Shown one piece after another: positions 33,175 to 41,320 of a stretch of DNA of 64,000 nt. The stretch is from NCBI RefSeq assembly GCF_019511645.1, contig NZ_JAEUAX010000004.1, forward strand, positions 248,001-312,000, given 5' to 3'. Every line of letters begins with the position of its first letter. Within the stretch, counting starts at the first letter, position 1. The notes under the pieces are model-generated. The model made no database searches. It was not told the origin of the DNA and was given only the letters and a program-made list of their open reading frames with translations. Position numbers and translations under genes: made by a program. Source of the DNA: Microbacterium ureisolvens (GTDB taxonomy: Bacteria > Actinomycetota > Actinomycetes > Actinomycetales > Microbacteriaceae).

Positions 33175-33959
33175 AGCTCCTCCGTGCCGCGCGGGCGCAG
33201 CGCACCCCGCGCGAGCAGGTGCTGCGCCGACTGCGCGACCGGACGCATCGTGATGAGGTCGAGGTTGACGTGTCCGGGAGCGTTGAGCGCGTACGCGATG
33301 ACGTCCGCGACGTCGTCGGCGGTGAGCGGGTTCTCGACGCCGTCGTAGACGCGCTCGGCGGCTGCGCTGTCGCCGCCGAGACGGTTGAGAGTGAACTCGG
33401 GCGTGTGCACCATGCCCGGTGCGACCTCGATCACACGGATCGGCTCGCCGTTCAGCTCGAGCCGCAGCGCGTGCGCGATCATCGCCTCGCCGGCCTTCGC
33501 CGCGTTGTAGCCCGCGCCGCCGGCGTAGGCGGTCTGCGCGGCGGTGGAGGTGACGAAGAGGGTGTCGGCGTGACCGTCGGATGCCGCGGCCCGGCGCAGC
33601 TGCGGCATGAGCGCCGCGACCAGCCGCTGCGCCGAGAGCACGTTGACGTCGAACATCCACTGCCAGTCCGAGACGTTGCCGTCCTCGACGCGGTCGGTGC
33701 CCCGCGCCCCGCCGGCGACGTGGACCAGCGCGTGGACGGGGCCCGAATCCGCCAGGAAGCCGGCGAGCGCCTCGACGTCGGCGTCAGCCGTCAGGTCCGC
33801 CGCGAACGCGACGGCACCGGTCTCGGCCTCGAGCGCGGCGAGGCGATCGGCACGCCGTGCGACGCCGACCACGTCCCATCCGCCGGCGCGCAGTGCGCGC
33901 ACCGCCGCCTCGCCGATCCCCGAGCTCGCCCCGGTCACCACTGCACGCCTTTTCGCCAT
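33171..33959 (-). CDS. Short-chain dehydrogenase/reductase
   Basis: A 262-residue classical SDR. Cofactor motif VVTGASSGIGEAAV, NAD(P) Arg pair ARRADRLAALE, NAG-type VHVAGGARGT, catalytic Ser-Tyr-Lys in VTSTAAQTAYAGGAGYNAAK and the PGMVHTPEF turn are present. An NADP-preferring oxidoreductase of unknown substrate, resembling YdfG-like serine/3-hydroxy acid dehydrogenases. The ATG at 33959 follows TAGCGT by 7 bases, a leaderless start. First gene of the SDR-alaX-ung run. Confidence 0.85.
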   Translation of the reverse strand: MAKRRAVVTGASSGIGEAAVRALRAGGWDVVGVARRADRLAALEAETGAVAFAADLTADADVEALAGFLADSGPVHALVHVAGGARGTDRVEDGNVSDWQWMFDVNVLSAQRLVAALMPQLRRAAASDGHADTLFVTSTAAQTAYAGGAGYNAAKAGEAMIAHALRLELNGEPIRVIEVAPGMVHTPEFTLNRLGGDSAAAERVYDGVENPLTADDVADVIAYALNAPGHVNLDLITMRPVAQSAQHLLARGALRPRGTEEL

Positions 33960-33966
33960 GACCACA

Positions 33967-33972
33967 ACGCTA
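33967..33972 (-). promoter_or_regulatory. -10 element of SDR gene
   Basis: Minus-strand TAGCGT, 7 bases (TGTGGTC), then ATG. No ribosome-binding site. Confidence 0.5.
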
Positions 33973-34049
33973 CCCACGTCGCGCCCGGCGGAACTGATCG
34001 AGCGCGAATCCGGGCGCGCAGCGCGTTACGTCACATTTCCCCCACGTTG

Positions 34050-34076
34050 TTGACAACCCCGGGTCCTCCGTACTCT
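34050..34076 (+). promoter_or_regulatory. Putative metY promoter
   Basis: A perfect TTGACA (34050-34055) and TACTCT (34071-34076), separated by 15 bases, shorter than the usual 17. The transcript would have a ~45-base leader and an AGGAG ribosome-binding site. No riboswitch-like fold was recognised. Confidence 0.4.
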
Positions 34077-34128
34077 CGATCCCGGCTGGGGGGCACGCTC
34101 CCGGCATCCGATCCCGCAGGAGCAGGCC

Positions 34129-35451
34129 ATGTCCGCACCCGAGAACTGGCGTTTCGAGACCAAGCAGATCCACTCGGGGGCTCAGCCCGACCCGGTGACC
34201 AAGGCTCGCGCGACGCCGATCTACCAGACCACGTCGTACGTCTTCGACAACGCGGACCACGCGGCGAACCTCTTCGCGCTCGCCGAGTTCGGCAACATCT
34301 ACACGCGCATCCAGAACCCGACGCAGGCGGTCGTCGAGGAGCGCCTCGCCGCGCTCGAGGGCGGCACCGGTGCCCTCCTCCTCGCGAGCGGCCAGGCGGC
34401 GGCGACCTTCGCGGTTCTGAACATCGCCGAGGCCGGCGACCACATCGTGTCGTCGAGCTCCATCTACGGCGGCACCTACAACCTCTTCAAGTACACGCTC
34501 GCCAAGCTCGGCATCGAGGTCACGTTCGTCGAGAACCAGGACGACCTGGAGGAGTGGCGCCGCGCCGTCCGCCCGAACACGAAGCTGTTCTTCGCGGAGA
34601 CCATCGGCAACCCGAAGATCAACGTGCTCGACATCCGCGGCGTCGCCGATGTCGCGCACGAGAACGGCGTGCCGCTCATCGTCGACAACACGATCGCGAC
34701 CCCGTATCTCATCAAGCCGTTCGAGCACGGCGCCGACATCGTCGTGCACTCGGCCACGAAGTTCCTCGGCGGCCACGGCACCACCATCGGCGGCGTGATC
34801 GTCGACGGCGGCACCTTCGAGTGGTCGAAGAACGTCGACAAGTTCCCGGGCCTCACCGTTCCCGACCCCTCGTACCACGGCGCGTCCTACACGGCCGCAG
34901 TCGGCGACGGCCTCGCGTACATCATCAAGGCGCGCGTGCAGCTGCTGCGCGATCTCGGCTCGGCCATCTCGCCGAACAGCGCCTGGCTGCTCATCCAGGG
35001 CATCGAGACGCTGTCGCTGCGCGTCGAGCGCCACGTGCAGAACGCCCAGGAGATCGCCGAGTGGCTCGAGAACCACTCCGACGTCGCCTCGGTCAACTAC
35101 TCGGGCCTGCCCACCTCGCCGTGGTACGCCACGGCCAACACCTACGCCCCGAAGGGCGTGGGCGCGGTGCTGTCGTTCGAGCTCAAGGGCGGCGTCGAGG
35201 CGGGCCGCGAGTTCGTCAACTCGCTCACGCTCTTCAGCCACCTCGCCAACATCGGCGACGTGCGCTCGCTCGTGATCCACCCCGCCTCGACGACGCACTC
35301 GCAGCTCACCCCCGAGCAGCAGCTCACGACCGGTGTCACGCCGGGCCTCGTGCGCCTCTCGGTGGGCCTCGAGAACATCGACGACCTCAAGGCCGACCTC
35401 GAGCAGGCGCTCGCGGCGGCTCGCCGGGTGTCGGAGGCCGCTCGCGCCTGA
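34129..35451 (+). CDS. metY: O-acetylhomoserine sulfhydrylase
   Basis: A 440-residue PLP enzyme of the Cys/Met-metabolism family. It makes homocysteine from O-acetylhomoserine and sulfide. HSGAQPDPVTKARATPIYQT, the phosphate-binding ALLLASGQAAATFAV, the PLP Lys segment HSATKFLGGHGTTIGGV and a long C-terminal substrate domain all match MetY-type bifunctional O-acetylhomoserine/O-acetylserine enzymes. Length is normal. The AGGAG site before the ATG decides the start. It shares direction with metX 0.4 kb downstream, supporting a direct-sulfhydrylation methionine route. Confidence 0.94.
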   Translation: MSAPENWRFETKQIHSGAQPDPVTKARATPIYQTTSYVFDNADHAANLFALAEFGNIYTRIQNPTQAVVEERLAALEGGTGALLLASGQAAATFAVLNIAEAGDHIVSSSSIYGGTYNLFKYTLAKLGIEVTFVENQDDLEEWRRAVRPNTKLFFAETIGNPKINVLDIRGVADVAHENGVPLIVDNTIATPYLIKPFEHGADIVVHSATKFLGGHGTTIGGVIVDGGTFEWSKNVDKFPGLTVPDPSYHGASYTAAVGDGLAYIIKARVQLLRDLGSAISPNSAWLLIQGIETLSLRVERHVQNAQEIAEWLENHSDVASVNYSGLPTSPWYATANTYAPKGVGAVLSFELKGGVEAGREFVNSLTLFSHLANIGDVRSLVIHPASTTHSQLTPEQQLTTGVTPGLVRLSVGLENIDDLKADLEQALAAARRVSEAARA

Positions 35452-35466
35452 TCCCCTCCTCGGGAC

Positions 35467-35511
35467 ACGGATGCCCCGGTCCGGCGCGCTGCGCCGGGCC
35501 GGGGCATCCGT
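35467..35511. terminator. Bidirectional hairpin terminator
   Basis: Perfect 13-bp arms (ACGGATGCCCCGG at 35467-35479, complement at 35499-35511) with an inner GC-rich hairpin. It lies between metY and the convergent gene at 35511, touching that gene's stop codon. Built from an inverted GGATGC/GCATCC pair. Confidence 0.75.
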
Positions 35512-35765
35512 CATTCCCGGTCGGTAGCGGGCTCGTCCGCCTCGAAGTCGGCCGCCAGCTCCTCGGCGGTGAGATGCGCACCCGGAACCGGACGCGGCAG
35601 CGTCGGCGCGGCGTCGTCCGTGTGCCAGGGCTGCGGGTCGACGTCGGCGCCATCGCTGCCGGCCTCGTCGAAGATGACGTCGGTGTCGTGATCGAGGTCG
35701 TGATCCTGCGGCGGCTCCGCGGGGCGGGCCTCGTGGGCGGGCATGAAGGGCTCGGCGGTCGACAT
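35511..35765 (-). CDS. Small acidic hypothetical protein
   Basis: An 84-residue, strongly acidic protein (many Asp/Glu, few basic residues), with DHDLDHDTDVIFDEAGSDGA and a C-terminal LTAEELAADFEADEPA. Likely disordered. No family recognised. Divergent from metX with only ~67 bases between starts. Codon use is in line with the neighbours, so it is probably real. Confidence 0.55.
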   Translation of the reverse strand: MSTAEPFMPAHEARPAEPPQDHDLDHDTDVIFDEAGSDGADVDPQPWHTDDAAPTLPRPVPGAHLTAEELAADFEADEPATDRE

Positions 35766-35832
35766 GCGCGCATTCTGCCATGCGCGGTGTAACAGACGGC
35801 ATCACCCCGCATGCGCAGGCGAGAATGGACGG

Positions 35833-37038
35833 ATGGACTGGCAGACCTCCGAAGACACGGTGCCCAGCGCGCCCGTGACGGAGGCCGACGCCCGCCTGCT
35901 GCTCGGCCGCCCTCCGGCCACGGGTGCGTGGCGCGACGGCGATCCCTTGGGCGAGCGCCATTTCGCCGCATTCGGGGCGTTCCGCACGGAGGGCGGGCGC
36001 GAGCTGCCGGCATATCGACTCGCCTACGAGACATGGGGCGAGCTCAACGCCACCCGCGACAACGCGGTGCTCGTGCTGCACGCGCTGACCGGCGACAGCC
36101 ACGTGCGCGGGCCGGCCGGGGCGGGACACCCGACGTCGGGCTGGTGGGACGACATCGTCGGCCCTGGTGCGCCGATCGACACCGACCGCTGGTTCGTCGT
36201 GGCCCCGAACATGCTCGGGGGCTGTCAGGGCTCCACCGGCCCGGCGTCGATCGGTCCCGACGGATACGAGTGGGCCTCGCGCTTCCCGTACCTCACGATC
36301 CGCGACCAGGTCGCCGCGCAGGTGCGCCTCGCCGACGCGCTGGGCATCGACGTGTGGGCCGCGGTCGTCGGCGGGTCGATGGGCGGCATGCACGCCCTCG
36401 AGTGGGCGATCTCGCGCCCCGAGCGCGTGGAGCGGGTCGCCGTCCTCTCGGCGCCACCCGTCAACACGGCCGATCAGGTCGCCCTCAACTCCGTGCAGCT
36501 CGAGGCGATCCGCATCGACCCGCGGTTCCAGGGCGGCGAGTACTACGACGCCGGCGACGGCGACGGCCCCAACCGCGGGCTCGCTCTCGCGCGCCGCATG
36601 GCCCTGCTCAACTATCGCTCCCCCACCGAGCTCAACCAGCGGTTCCAGCGCACCTGGCAGTCGGGCGTGAGCCCGCTCGGGCACGGCGGACGATTCGCCG
36701 TCGAGTCGTACCTCGACTTCCACGGCAACAAGTTCACGCGGCGCTTCGATGCGAACTCGTACATCACGCTCGTCGAGGCGATGAATTCGCACGACGTCGG
36801 TCGCGACCGTGGCGGCGTCGACGACGCCCTCGCACTCGTCACCGCCAAGGCCCTGGTGCTCGGCATCGACAGCGACCGGCTCTTCCCCATCGACGGGCAG
36901 CACCGCATCGCACGCGGCATCCGCAACACGCTCGACGGCGACCGCGCCGTCGTCCTCTCCAGCGACTTCGGCCACGACGGCTTCCTCATCGAGACGACGG
37001 CTGTCGGCACGCACCTGCGGCGGCTCCTCGAGGCCTGA
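35833..37038 (+). CDS. metX: Homoserine O-acetyltransferase
   Basis: A 401-residue alpha/beta-hydrolase-fold enzyme that acetylates homoserine with acetyl-CoA. It shows LVLHALTGDSHVRGPAG, the substrate loop FVVAPNMLGGCQGSTGPAS, nucleophile elbow VVGGSMGGMHALEWA (Ser near 181), Asp in VLGIDSDRLFPIDGQ and catalytic His in SSDFGHDGFLIET. It supplies O-acetylhomoserine for MetY just upstream. The ATG at 35833 follows GAGAAT by 6 bases (weak leaderless pattern). An earlier in-frame start would add 30 unlikely residues. Confidence 0.95.
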   Translation: MDWQTSEDTVPSAPVTEADARLLLGRPPATGAWRDGDPLGERHFAAFGAFRTEGGRELPAYRLAYETWGELNATRDNAVLVLHALTGDSHVRGPAGAGHPTSGWWDDIVGPGAPIDTDRWFVVAPNMLGGCQGSTGPASIGPDGYEWASRFPYLTIRDQVAAQVRLADALGIDVWAAVVGGSMGGMHALEWAISRPERVERVAVLSAPPVNTADQVALNSVQLEAIRIDPRFQGGEYYDAGDGDGPNRGLALARRMALLNYRSPTELNQRFQRTWQSGVSPLGHGGRFAVESYLDFHGNKFTRRFDANSYITLVEAMNSHDVGRDRGGVDDALALVTAKALVLGIDSDRLFPIDGQHRIARGIRNTLDGDRAVVLSSDFGHDGFLIETTAVGTHLRRLLEA

Positions 37039-37106
37039 CCGCCGCTCGCAGTATCACCGTTGCCCGGACGGTGCTCTCACTTGGGCAGAGTCCCAAGGAG
37101 GGAACA

Positions 37107-38798
37107 ATGAGCACTGATACCCAACCGGGCGCCGAGTCGCCCGCAGACGCGTTCGTCGCACAGCCCTTCCTTCGCGAGCAGCTCGGCCTCGACGGCGCCC
37201 GCTCTCGCGGAGGAGACCGAAACGGTGACGGCGGGGCCGACCGGGCCGACGACGGCGGGCACAGCCGCCTTCCCGTCGACATCCGAGCCTCGCTCGAGCT
37301 CGTCAGACCCTCGCACGGAAGATTCCACGGTGCGAAGTTCTCGCTCGGCTACTTCCCCGCGCATGACGTGTTCGCCACCGACGCCGACAAGTTCGGCTAC
37401 CTGACCAAGCCCAGGGTGCGCGCGAGGAGCCGGCTGCCGCTCAACGCCACCTCGCGCGCTCTGCTCGAGAAGCTCGGGCACCTGATGGGCAACAGCGGCC
37501 GCGAGACGGCACCCGACTCGGCGACGCCCTCGGGCTTCACCTACGTCGGCCAGTTCGTGGACCACGACATCACGCTCGACGTGTCGTCGGCGCTGGACGC
37601 GCCGGAGCTCGTCGATGCGAACGTCATCAACAACATGCGCTCGCCGATGCTCGACCTCGACAGCGTGTACGGCAAGGGACCCGCAGTCGACGCGTTCCTC
37701 TATGCCGCCCCGGCGCCGGGCGAGCCGCCATCGGCGTTCCGCATGCTGCTCGGAAGCAACCTCCCCAGCGGCCTGGGCGGCGCGGGCGGAACGGCGGGAG
37801 CCGCGGGGATGGTCGCGCACACCGACTTCGATGTGCCGCGCACCTCCGCGCTCACTGCGATCATCGGGGATCCGCGCAACAACGAGAACCTCATCGTCTC
37901 GCAGCTGCACCACGCGATGCTGCGGTTCCACAACGCCATCGTGGACTCGCTGGTCGCATCCGGATTCACCGGCGACGTCTTCGTGGAGGCCAAGCGCCAG
38001 GCGACGCTGCACTACCAGTGGGCGGTCGTGCACGACTTCCTGCCCCGTATCTGCGGGCAGGCGGCCGTCGACGCAGCACTGGCGGCGACGGACCTCGGAC
38101 ACCCGAACAGCCCCTTCCGCATGCCGGTGGAGTTCTCGGTCGCCGCCTACCGGTTCGGGCACAGCATGATCCGCGACGAATACTGGCTGAACTTCGAGCT
38201 GCGCAACAAGCCGATGACGGACGTCTTCAGATTCATCCACGAGCCGCACCTGCCGGTGCGCTCGAACTGGGTGGTCGACTTCAACGCGTTCTTCGAGACC
38301 GGCATCGCGGTGCCGGTGTTCAACAGCGCGCGCAAGATCGACAGCGTGCTGGCGAGCGCGCTCGAGGACCTCGACGGCAACGGCCTCCCGAACGAGCTGA
38401 TGGGCGTTCTGGCGGCGCGCAACCTGCTGCGCGGCCTGGTGCTCGGCCTGCCGAGCGGGCAGGCGACGGCGGCCGCCCTCGGTGTGCCCGTCATCTCGGG
38501 CGCGGCACTGACCGCTGGGCTCCCGGCGGACGAGATCGCCGTGCTGGAGGAGGAGGGCGGTCTCCTCCTCGAGAAGACGCCGCTGTGGTACTACATCCTT
38601 CGCGAGGCGATGGTGGCCACGGGCGGCGAGCACCTCGGACCCCTCGGTGCCAAGATCGTGGCGGACACGTTCGTACGGATGCTGCGCCGCGACGCCCTGT
38701 CGCTGCTGAATGTCGCGTTCGCCCCGACGCTGGGGGCGACCCCCGGCAGCTTCACGTTCGCGGACCTCGTCCGCGTCGCGAAGGTGATCGGCGCCTGA
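37107..38798 (+). CDS. Animal-type haem peroxidase
   Basis: A 563-residue protein of the peroxidase-cyclooxygenase superfamily. Distal His region TYVGQFVDHDITLDVSS (about residue 151), IIGDPRNNENLIVSQLHHAM, RFHNAIVD, and proximal His region AAYRFGHSMIRDEY (about 350) are conserved. There is no signal peptide, and the first 60 residues are acidic and probably disordered. Bacterial members oxidise halides or organic substrates with H2O2; cyclooxygenase-like lipid activity cannot be excluded. A strong AAGGAGGGA site precedes the ATG. Confidence 0.9.
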   Translation: MSTDTQPGAESPADAFVAQPFLREQLGLDGARSRGGDRNGDGGADRADDGGHSRLPVDIRASLELVRPSHGRFHGAKFSLGYFPAHDVFATDADKFGYLTKPRVRARSRLPLNATSRALLEKLGHLMGNSGRETAPDSATPSGFTYVGQFVDHDITLDVSSALDAPELVDANVINNMRSPMLDLDSVYGKGPAVDAFLYAAPAPGEPPSAFRMLLGSNLPSGLGGAGGTAGAAGMVAHTDFDVPRTSALTAIIGDPRNNENLIVSQLHHAMLRFHNAIVDSLVASGFTGDVFVEAKRQATLHYQWAVVHDFLPRICGQAAVDAALAATDLGHPNSPFRMPVEFSVAAYRFGHSMIRDEYWLNFELRNKPMTDVFRFIHEPHLPVRSNWVVDFNAFFETGIAVPVFNSARKIDSVLASALEDLDGNGLPNELMGVLAARNLLRGLVLGLPSGQATAAALGVPVISGAALTAGLPADEIAVLEEEGGLLLEKTPLWYYILREAMVATGGEHLGPLGAKIVADTFVRMLRRDALSLLNVAFAPTLGATPGSFTFADLVRVAKVIGA

Positions 38799-38805
38799 GA
38801 GTCGG

Positions 38806-39564
38806 TCACACCGTGCGCTGATAGCGCCATGGAAGCTCGCCGATCTCGAGGCGATGACGGGATCCGGATGCTGCGGCCGCAGCATCCGGATCCCACTCGT
38901 CGTCACCCTGCCAGAGCAGCAGGGGGCCTTCGCCACCGCGGCGCGCGACCGTCTCGAAGCGCTGGACGCCGCCCAGACGCGCCGCCCCGAGGACGGACTC
39001 GACATCGGCGTGCTCGGCGAGACCGTGCAGCGTCACCCAGGTCGGCGGGTACAGCGTCAACCCACCGCGTCCGTGGCGGGCCAGCGCGTCGGCCGGGCGC
39101 AGCCACTGCGCCGCCACCGCCTCGTCGGCCGACAGCGACACCACGCCCCCGGCGGTCGGCGCCACGAAGAACCACGTGCGGATCCGCAGCGCCAGCCCGG
39201 GCGGCGGGTCCCAGCACGACAGGGTCACGAGCGCCTCGGCGTCGAGGTCCAGTCCGGTCTCCTCGGCCGTCTCGCGCACCGCCGCGCGGCGAGCGACGGC
39301 CTCCTCGAGCTCTGCGGCCGCATGGCGGTCGCCCGGCTCGAGCTTGCCGCCGGGGAACACCCAGGCGCCCGCGAACGAGCCGCGGTCCGGCCGCTCGATC
39401 ATGAGGACCTCGAGCCCCTCGGCGGTGTCCCGCAGCAGGATCACCGTCGCGGCCACGGGCACCGCCGGATCCGTCGCATCCTCGGGGCGGCGCGACCGCG
39501 CGCCGCCGATCGAGTCGCTGAGCGCCTGGAGCGCCCGGTCGGCGGAAGGCGACGGCTGCGGCAT
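38806..39564 (-). CDS. NUDIX hydrolase with expanded Nudix box
   Basis: A 252-residue NUDIX protein. FAGAWVFPGGKLEPGDRHAA begins the Nudix box, but ~15 residues (AELEEAVARRAAV) separate GGKLEPGD from RETAEETGLDLD, an arrangement known in NUDT7/8/19-like CoA or nucleotide pyrophosphatases. The substrate may be CoA esters or NDP-sugars, not determined. The ATG at 39564 lies 6 bases after TAGAGT, a leaderless promoter. The coding DNA holds a perfect GGATGCTGCGGCCGCAGCATCC-type palindrome near 38867, read as an Ala run. Confidence 0.85.
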   Translation of the reverse strand: MPQPSPSADRALQALSDSIGGARSRRPEDATDPAVPVAATVILLRDTAEGLEVLMIERPDRGSFAGAWVFPGGKLEPGDRHAAAELEEAVARRAAVRETAEETGLDLDAEALVTLSCWDPPPGLALRIRTWFFVAPTAGGVVSLSADEAVAAQWLRPADALARHGRGGLTLYPPTWVTLHGLAEHADVESVLGAARLGGVQRFETVARRGGEGPLLLWQGDDEWDPDAAAAASGSRHRLEIGELPWRYQRTV

Positions 39565-39570
39565 CCGCAC

Positions 39571-39576
39571 ACTCTA
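39571..39576 (-). promoter_or_regulatory. -10 element of NUDIX gene
   Basis: Minus-strand TAGAGT, then GTGCGG, then ATG. Six-base spacing. Confidence 0.5.
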
Positions 39577-39581
39577 TCCAC

Positions 39582-39623
39582 CGCGCCCGCCACCGGAGCA
39601 TCCATCGCGCCCGCCACCGGAGC
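39582..39623. repeat. 18-bp direct repeat, 24-base period
   Basis: CGCGCCCGCCACCGGAGC occurs at 39582-39599 and 39606-39623, upstream of the NUDIX gene and right after the MFS stop. Probably a small slippage duplication. Confidence 0.6.
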
Positions 39624-39626
39624 GGG

Positions 39627-40844
39627 TCAGACCGCCACAGCCACCCTGCGCCGTTCGTCGAGGAGGCTGGCGGTCGCGAGCACGAGCCCGCCCGCGGCGA
39701 GCGCGACGCCGACCCACGCCGGCGCGGCGAAGCCCCAGCCGGCGGCGATCACGACACCGCCGAGGAACGCGCCGAGGCTGTTGCCGATGTTGAGGGCGGA
39801 GTGGTTGAGCGCGGCGGCGATCGACTGGTTGTCCTGCGCGACGTCCATCAGCCGGGTCTGGATCGTGGGGCTGAGCGCGGAGGCGACGAGCCCCGTGGCG
39901 AACACGAAGAAGGCGAGCGCCCAGATCCACTGGGCCGTCACCGCAAGCAGTGCCAAGACGAGCGCCAGTGCCAGGAGCCCGCCGACGAGAGTCCGCTTGA
40001 GGTCGACGTCGGCGAGGTGGCCGCCGATGAGATTCCCGACCGTCATGCCGAGCCCCATCACCACCAGCACGATCGGCACGAGCCACTCGGGCGATCCGGC
40101 GACCTCGGTGACCAGGGGCGCGACGTAGCTGTATACCGCGAAGAAGCCGCCGAAGCCGATGGCGCCCACGCCCAGCGCCAGCCACACCTGCCCGATGCGG
40201 AACACCTTGAGCTCCGCCCGCAGCGTTCGTGACGGATCCCCCGGATGCTCCGGCACGAAGAACGCGATGAGCACGGTGGCGGCCGCGAAGATGCCCGCCA
40301 CGACCATGAACGCCGCGCGCCACCCGAGCTGCTGACCGAGGTAGGTGCCCAGCGGCACGCCGACGACGTTCGCGACGGTGAGTCCGGTCAAGACGAACGC
40401 GACGCCCTTCGCCCGCTTGCCCGGGCCCAGCACCTCCGCAGCGACGAGCGCCCCGATGCCGAAGTACGCGCCGTGCGGGAGTCCCGCGAGGAACCGGGAT
40501 GCCGCGACCCATTCGAAGGTCGGTGCCAGGAACGTGAGCGCATTGAAGACCGTGAGCGCGAGCGCCAGACCGATCATCACACGGTGGCGCGGGTACTTCG
40601 CGACGGCGCCGGCGATCGTCGGCGCGCCCACGACGACGCCGAGCGCATAGAGGGAGATGAGCCAGCCGGCCTGATAGATCGCATCCTCCTGGCGCAGCTG
40701 CCAGAGCGACGGCAGCAGGTCGGAGCCGATGTTCGGCAGGAGGCCCATCACGACGAACTCGGTCATGCCGATGCCGAAGCTGCCGACGGCGAGGGAAAGG
40801 AGCGCCCACGTCGCCGCCCCCCTCGTCAGATTCGAGGAGGTCAC
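39627..40844 (-). CDS. MFS exporter (DHA1, AraJ-like)
   Basis: A 405-residue, 12-helix major facilitator. WALLSLAVGSFGIGMTEFVV and LPNIGSDL begin the DHA1 type; SLYALGVVVGAPTIAGAVAK, AEVLGPGKRAKGVAFVLTGL and NVVGVPLGTYLGQQLGWRAA are close to AraJ/YdhP-like sugar or drug efflux proteins. The substrate is unknown. The GTG at 40844 lies 6 bases after TAGCAT, another leaderless start. Confidence 0.87.
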   Translation of the reverse strand: MTSSNLTRGAATWALLSLAVGSFGIGMTEFVVMGLLPNIGSDLLPSLWQLRQEDAIYQAGWLISLYALGVVVGAPTIAGAVAKYPRHRVMIGLALALTVFNALTFLAPTFEWVAASRFLAGLPHGAYFGIGALVAAEVLGPGKRAKGVAFVLTGLTVANVVGVPLGTYLGQQLGWRAAFMVVAGIFAAATVLIAFFVPEHPGDPSRTLRAELKVFRIGQVWLALGVGAIGFGGFFAVYSYVAPLVTEVAGSPEWLVPIVLVVMGLGMTVGNLIGGHLADVDLKRTLVGGLLALALVLALLAVTAQWIWALAFFVFATGLVASALSPTIQTRLMDVAQDNQSIAAALNHSALNIGNSLGAFLGGVVIAAGWGFAAPAWVGVALAAGGLVLATASLLDERRRVAVAV

Positions 40845-40850
40845 GCCGTC

Positions 40851-40856
40851 ATGCTA
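40851..40856 (-). promoter_or_regulatory. -10 element of MFS gene
   Basis: Minus-strand TAGCAT, then GACGGC, then GTG. Six-base spacing. Confidence 0.5.
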
Positions 40857-40939
40857 ATGGCGGACGCAGCTGCATGTCGAATCGATTCGGCAGCGGTCGA
40901 CCCGCGGCGTCGTCATCGTGTGCGACGGGACGCGCGGCC

Positions 40940-41266
40940 TCACTCCGGGTCGGCCTCGTCCGCCTGGCGGTCGATGGCGGCCTCGAGCCGCTCGATCTTG
41001 CCGTCGAGCTCCCCCGAATAGCCGGGCCGGATGTCGGCCTTGAGCACGAGCGAGACCCGCGAGCCGTAGGGCGCGACGGCGTCGGTCGCGCGTTTGACGA
41101 CGTCGAACACCTCGTCCCACTCCCCCTCGAGCTCGGTGAACATCGACGTCGTGCGGTGCGGCAGACCGCTGTCGCGCACCACGCGCACCGCGGCTGCGAC
41201 GGCATCGTGCACCGAGCCGTCGGCGCGGCCGGTTCCGCTGGGTGCCACGGAGAAAGCGACGAGCAT
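40940..41266 (-). CDS. Thiamine-binding (MTH1187/YkoF-like) protein
   Basis: A 108-residue protein with the MTH1187 fold: MLVAFSVAPSG at the start, SVHDAVAAAVRVVRDSGLPH, TSMFTELEGEWDEVFDVVKR and RVSLVLKADIRPG. Relatives bind thiamine or pyrimidine-like vitamins and may carry or sense them. No TPP-riboswitch motif (CTGAGA) is present upstream. GGAGGT lies just before the ATG. The C-terminal tail is acidic. Confidence 0.82.
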   Translation of the reverse strand: MLVAFSVAPSGTGRADGSVHDAVAAAVRVVRDSGLPHRTTSMFTELEGEWDEVFDVVKRATDAVAPYGSRVSLVLKADIRPGYSGELDGKIERLEAAIDRQADEADPE

Positions 41267-41320
41267 GGGGACCTCCGACTTTCAGGGGCGGATGGGGCGA
41301 CGGATGCCGCAGCCCGACGT

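Noticed and set aside
34080..34128. SAM riboswitch before metY
   Set aside because: The ~45-base leader is too short and shows none of the known SAM motifs.
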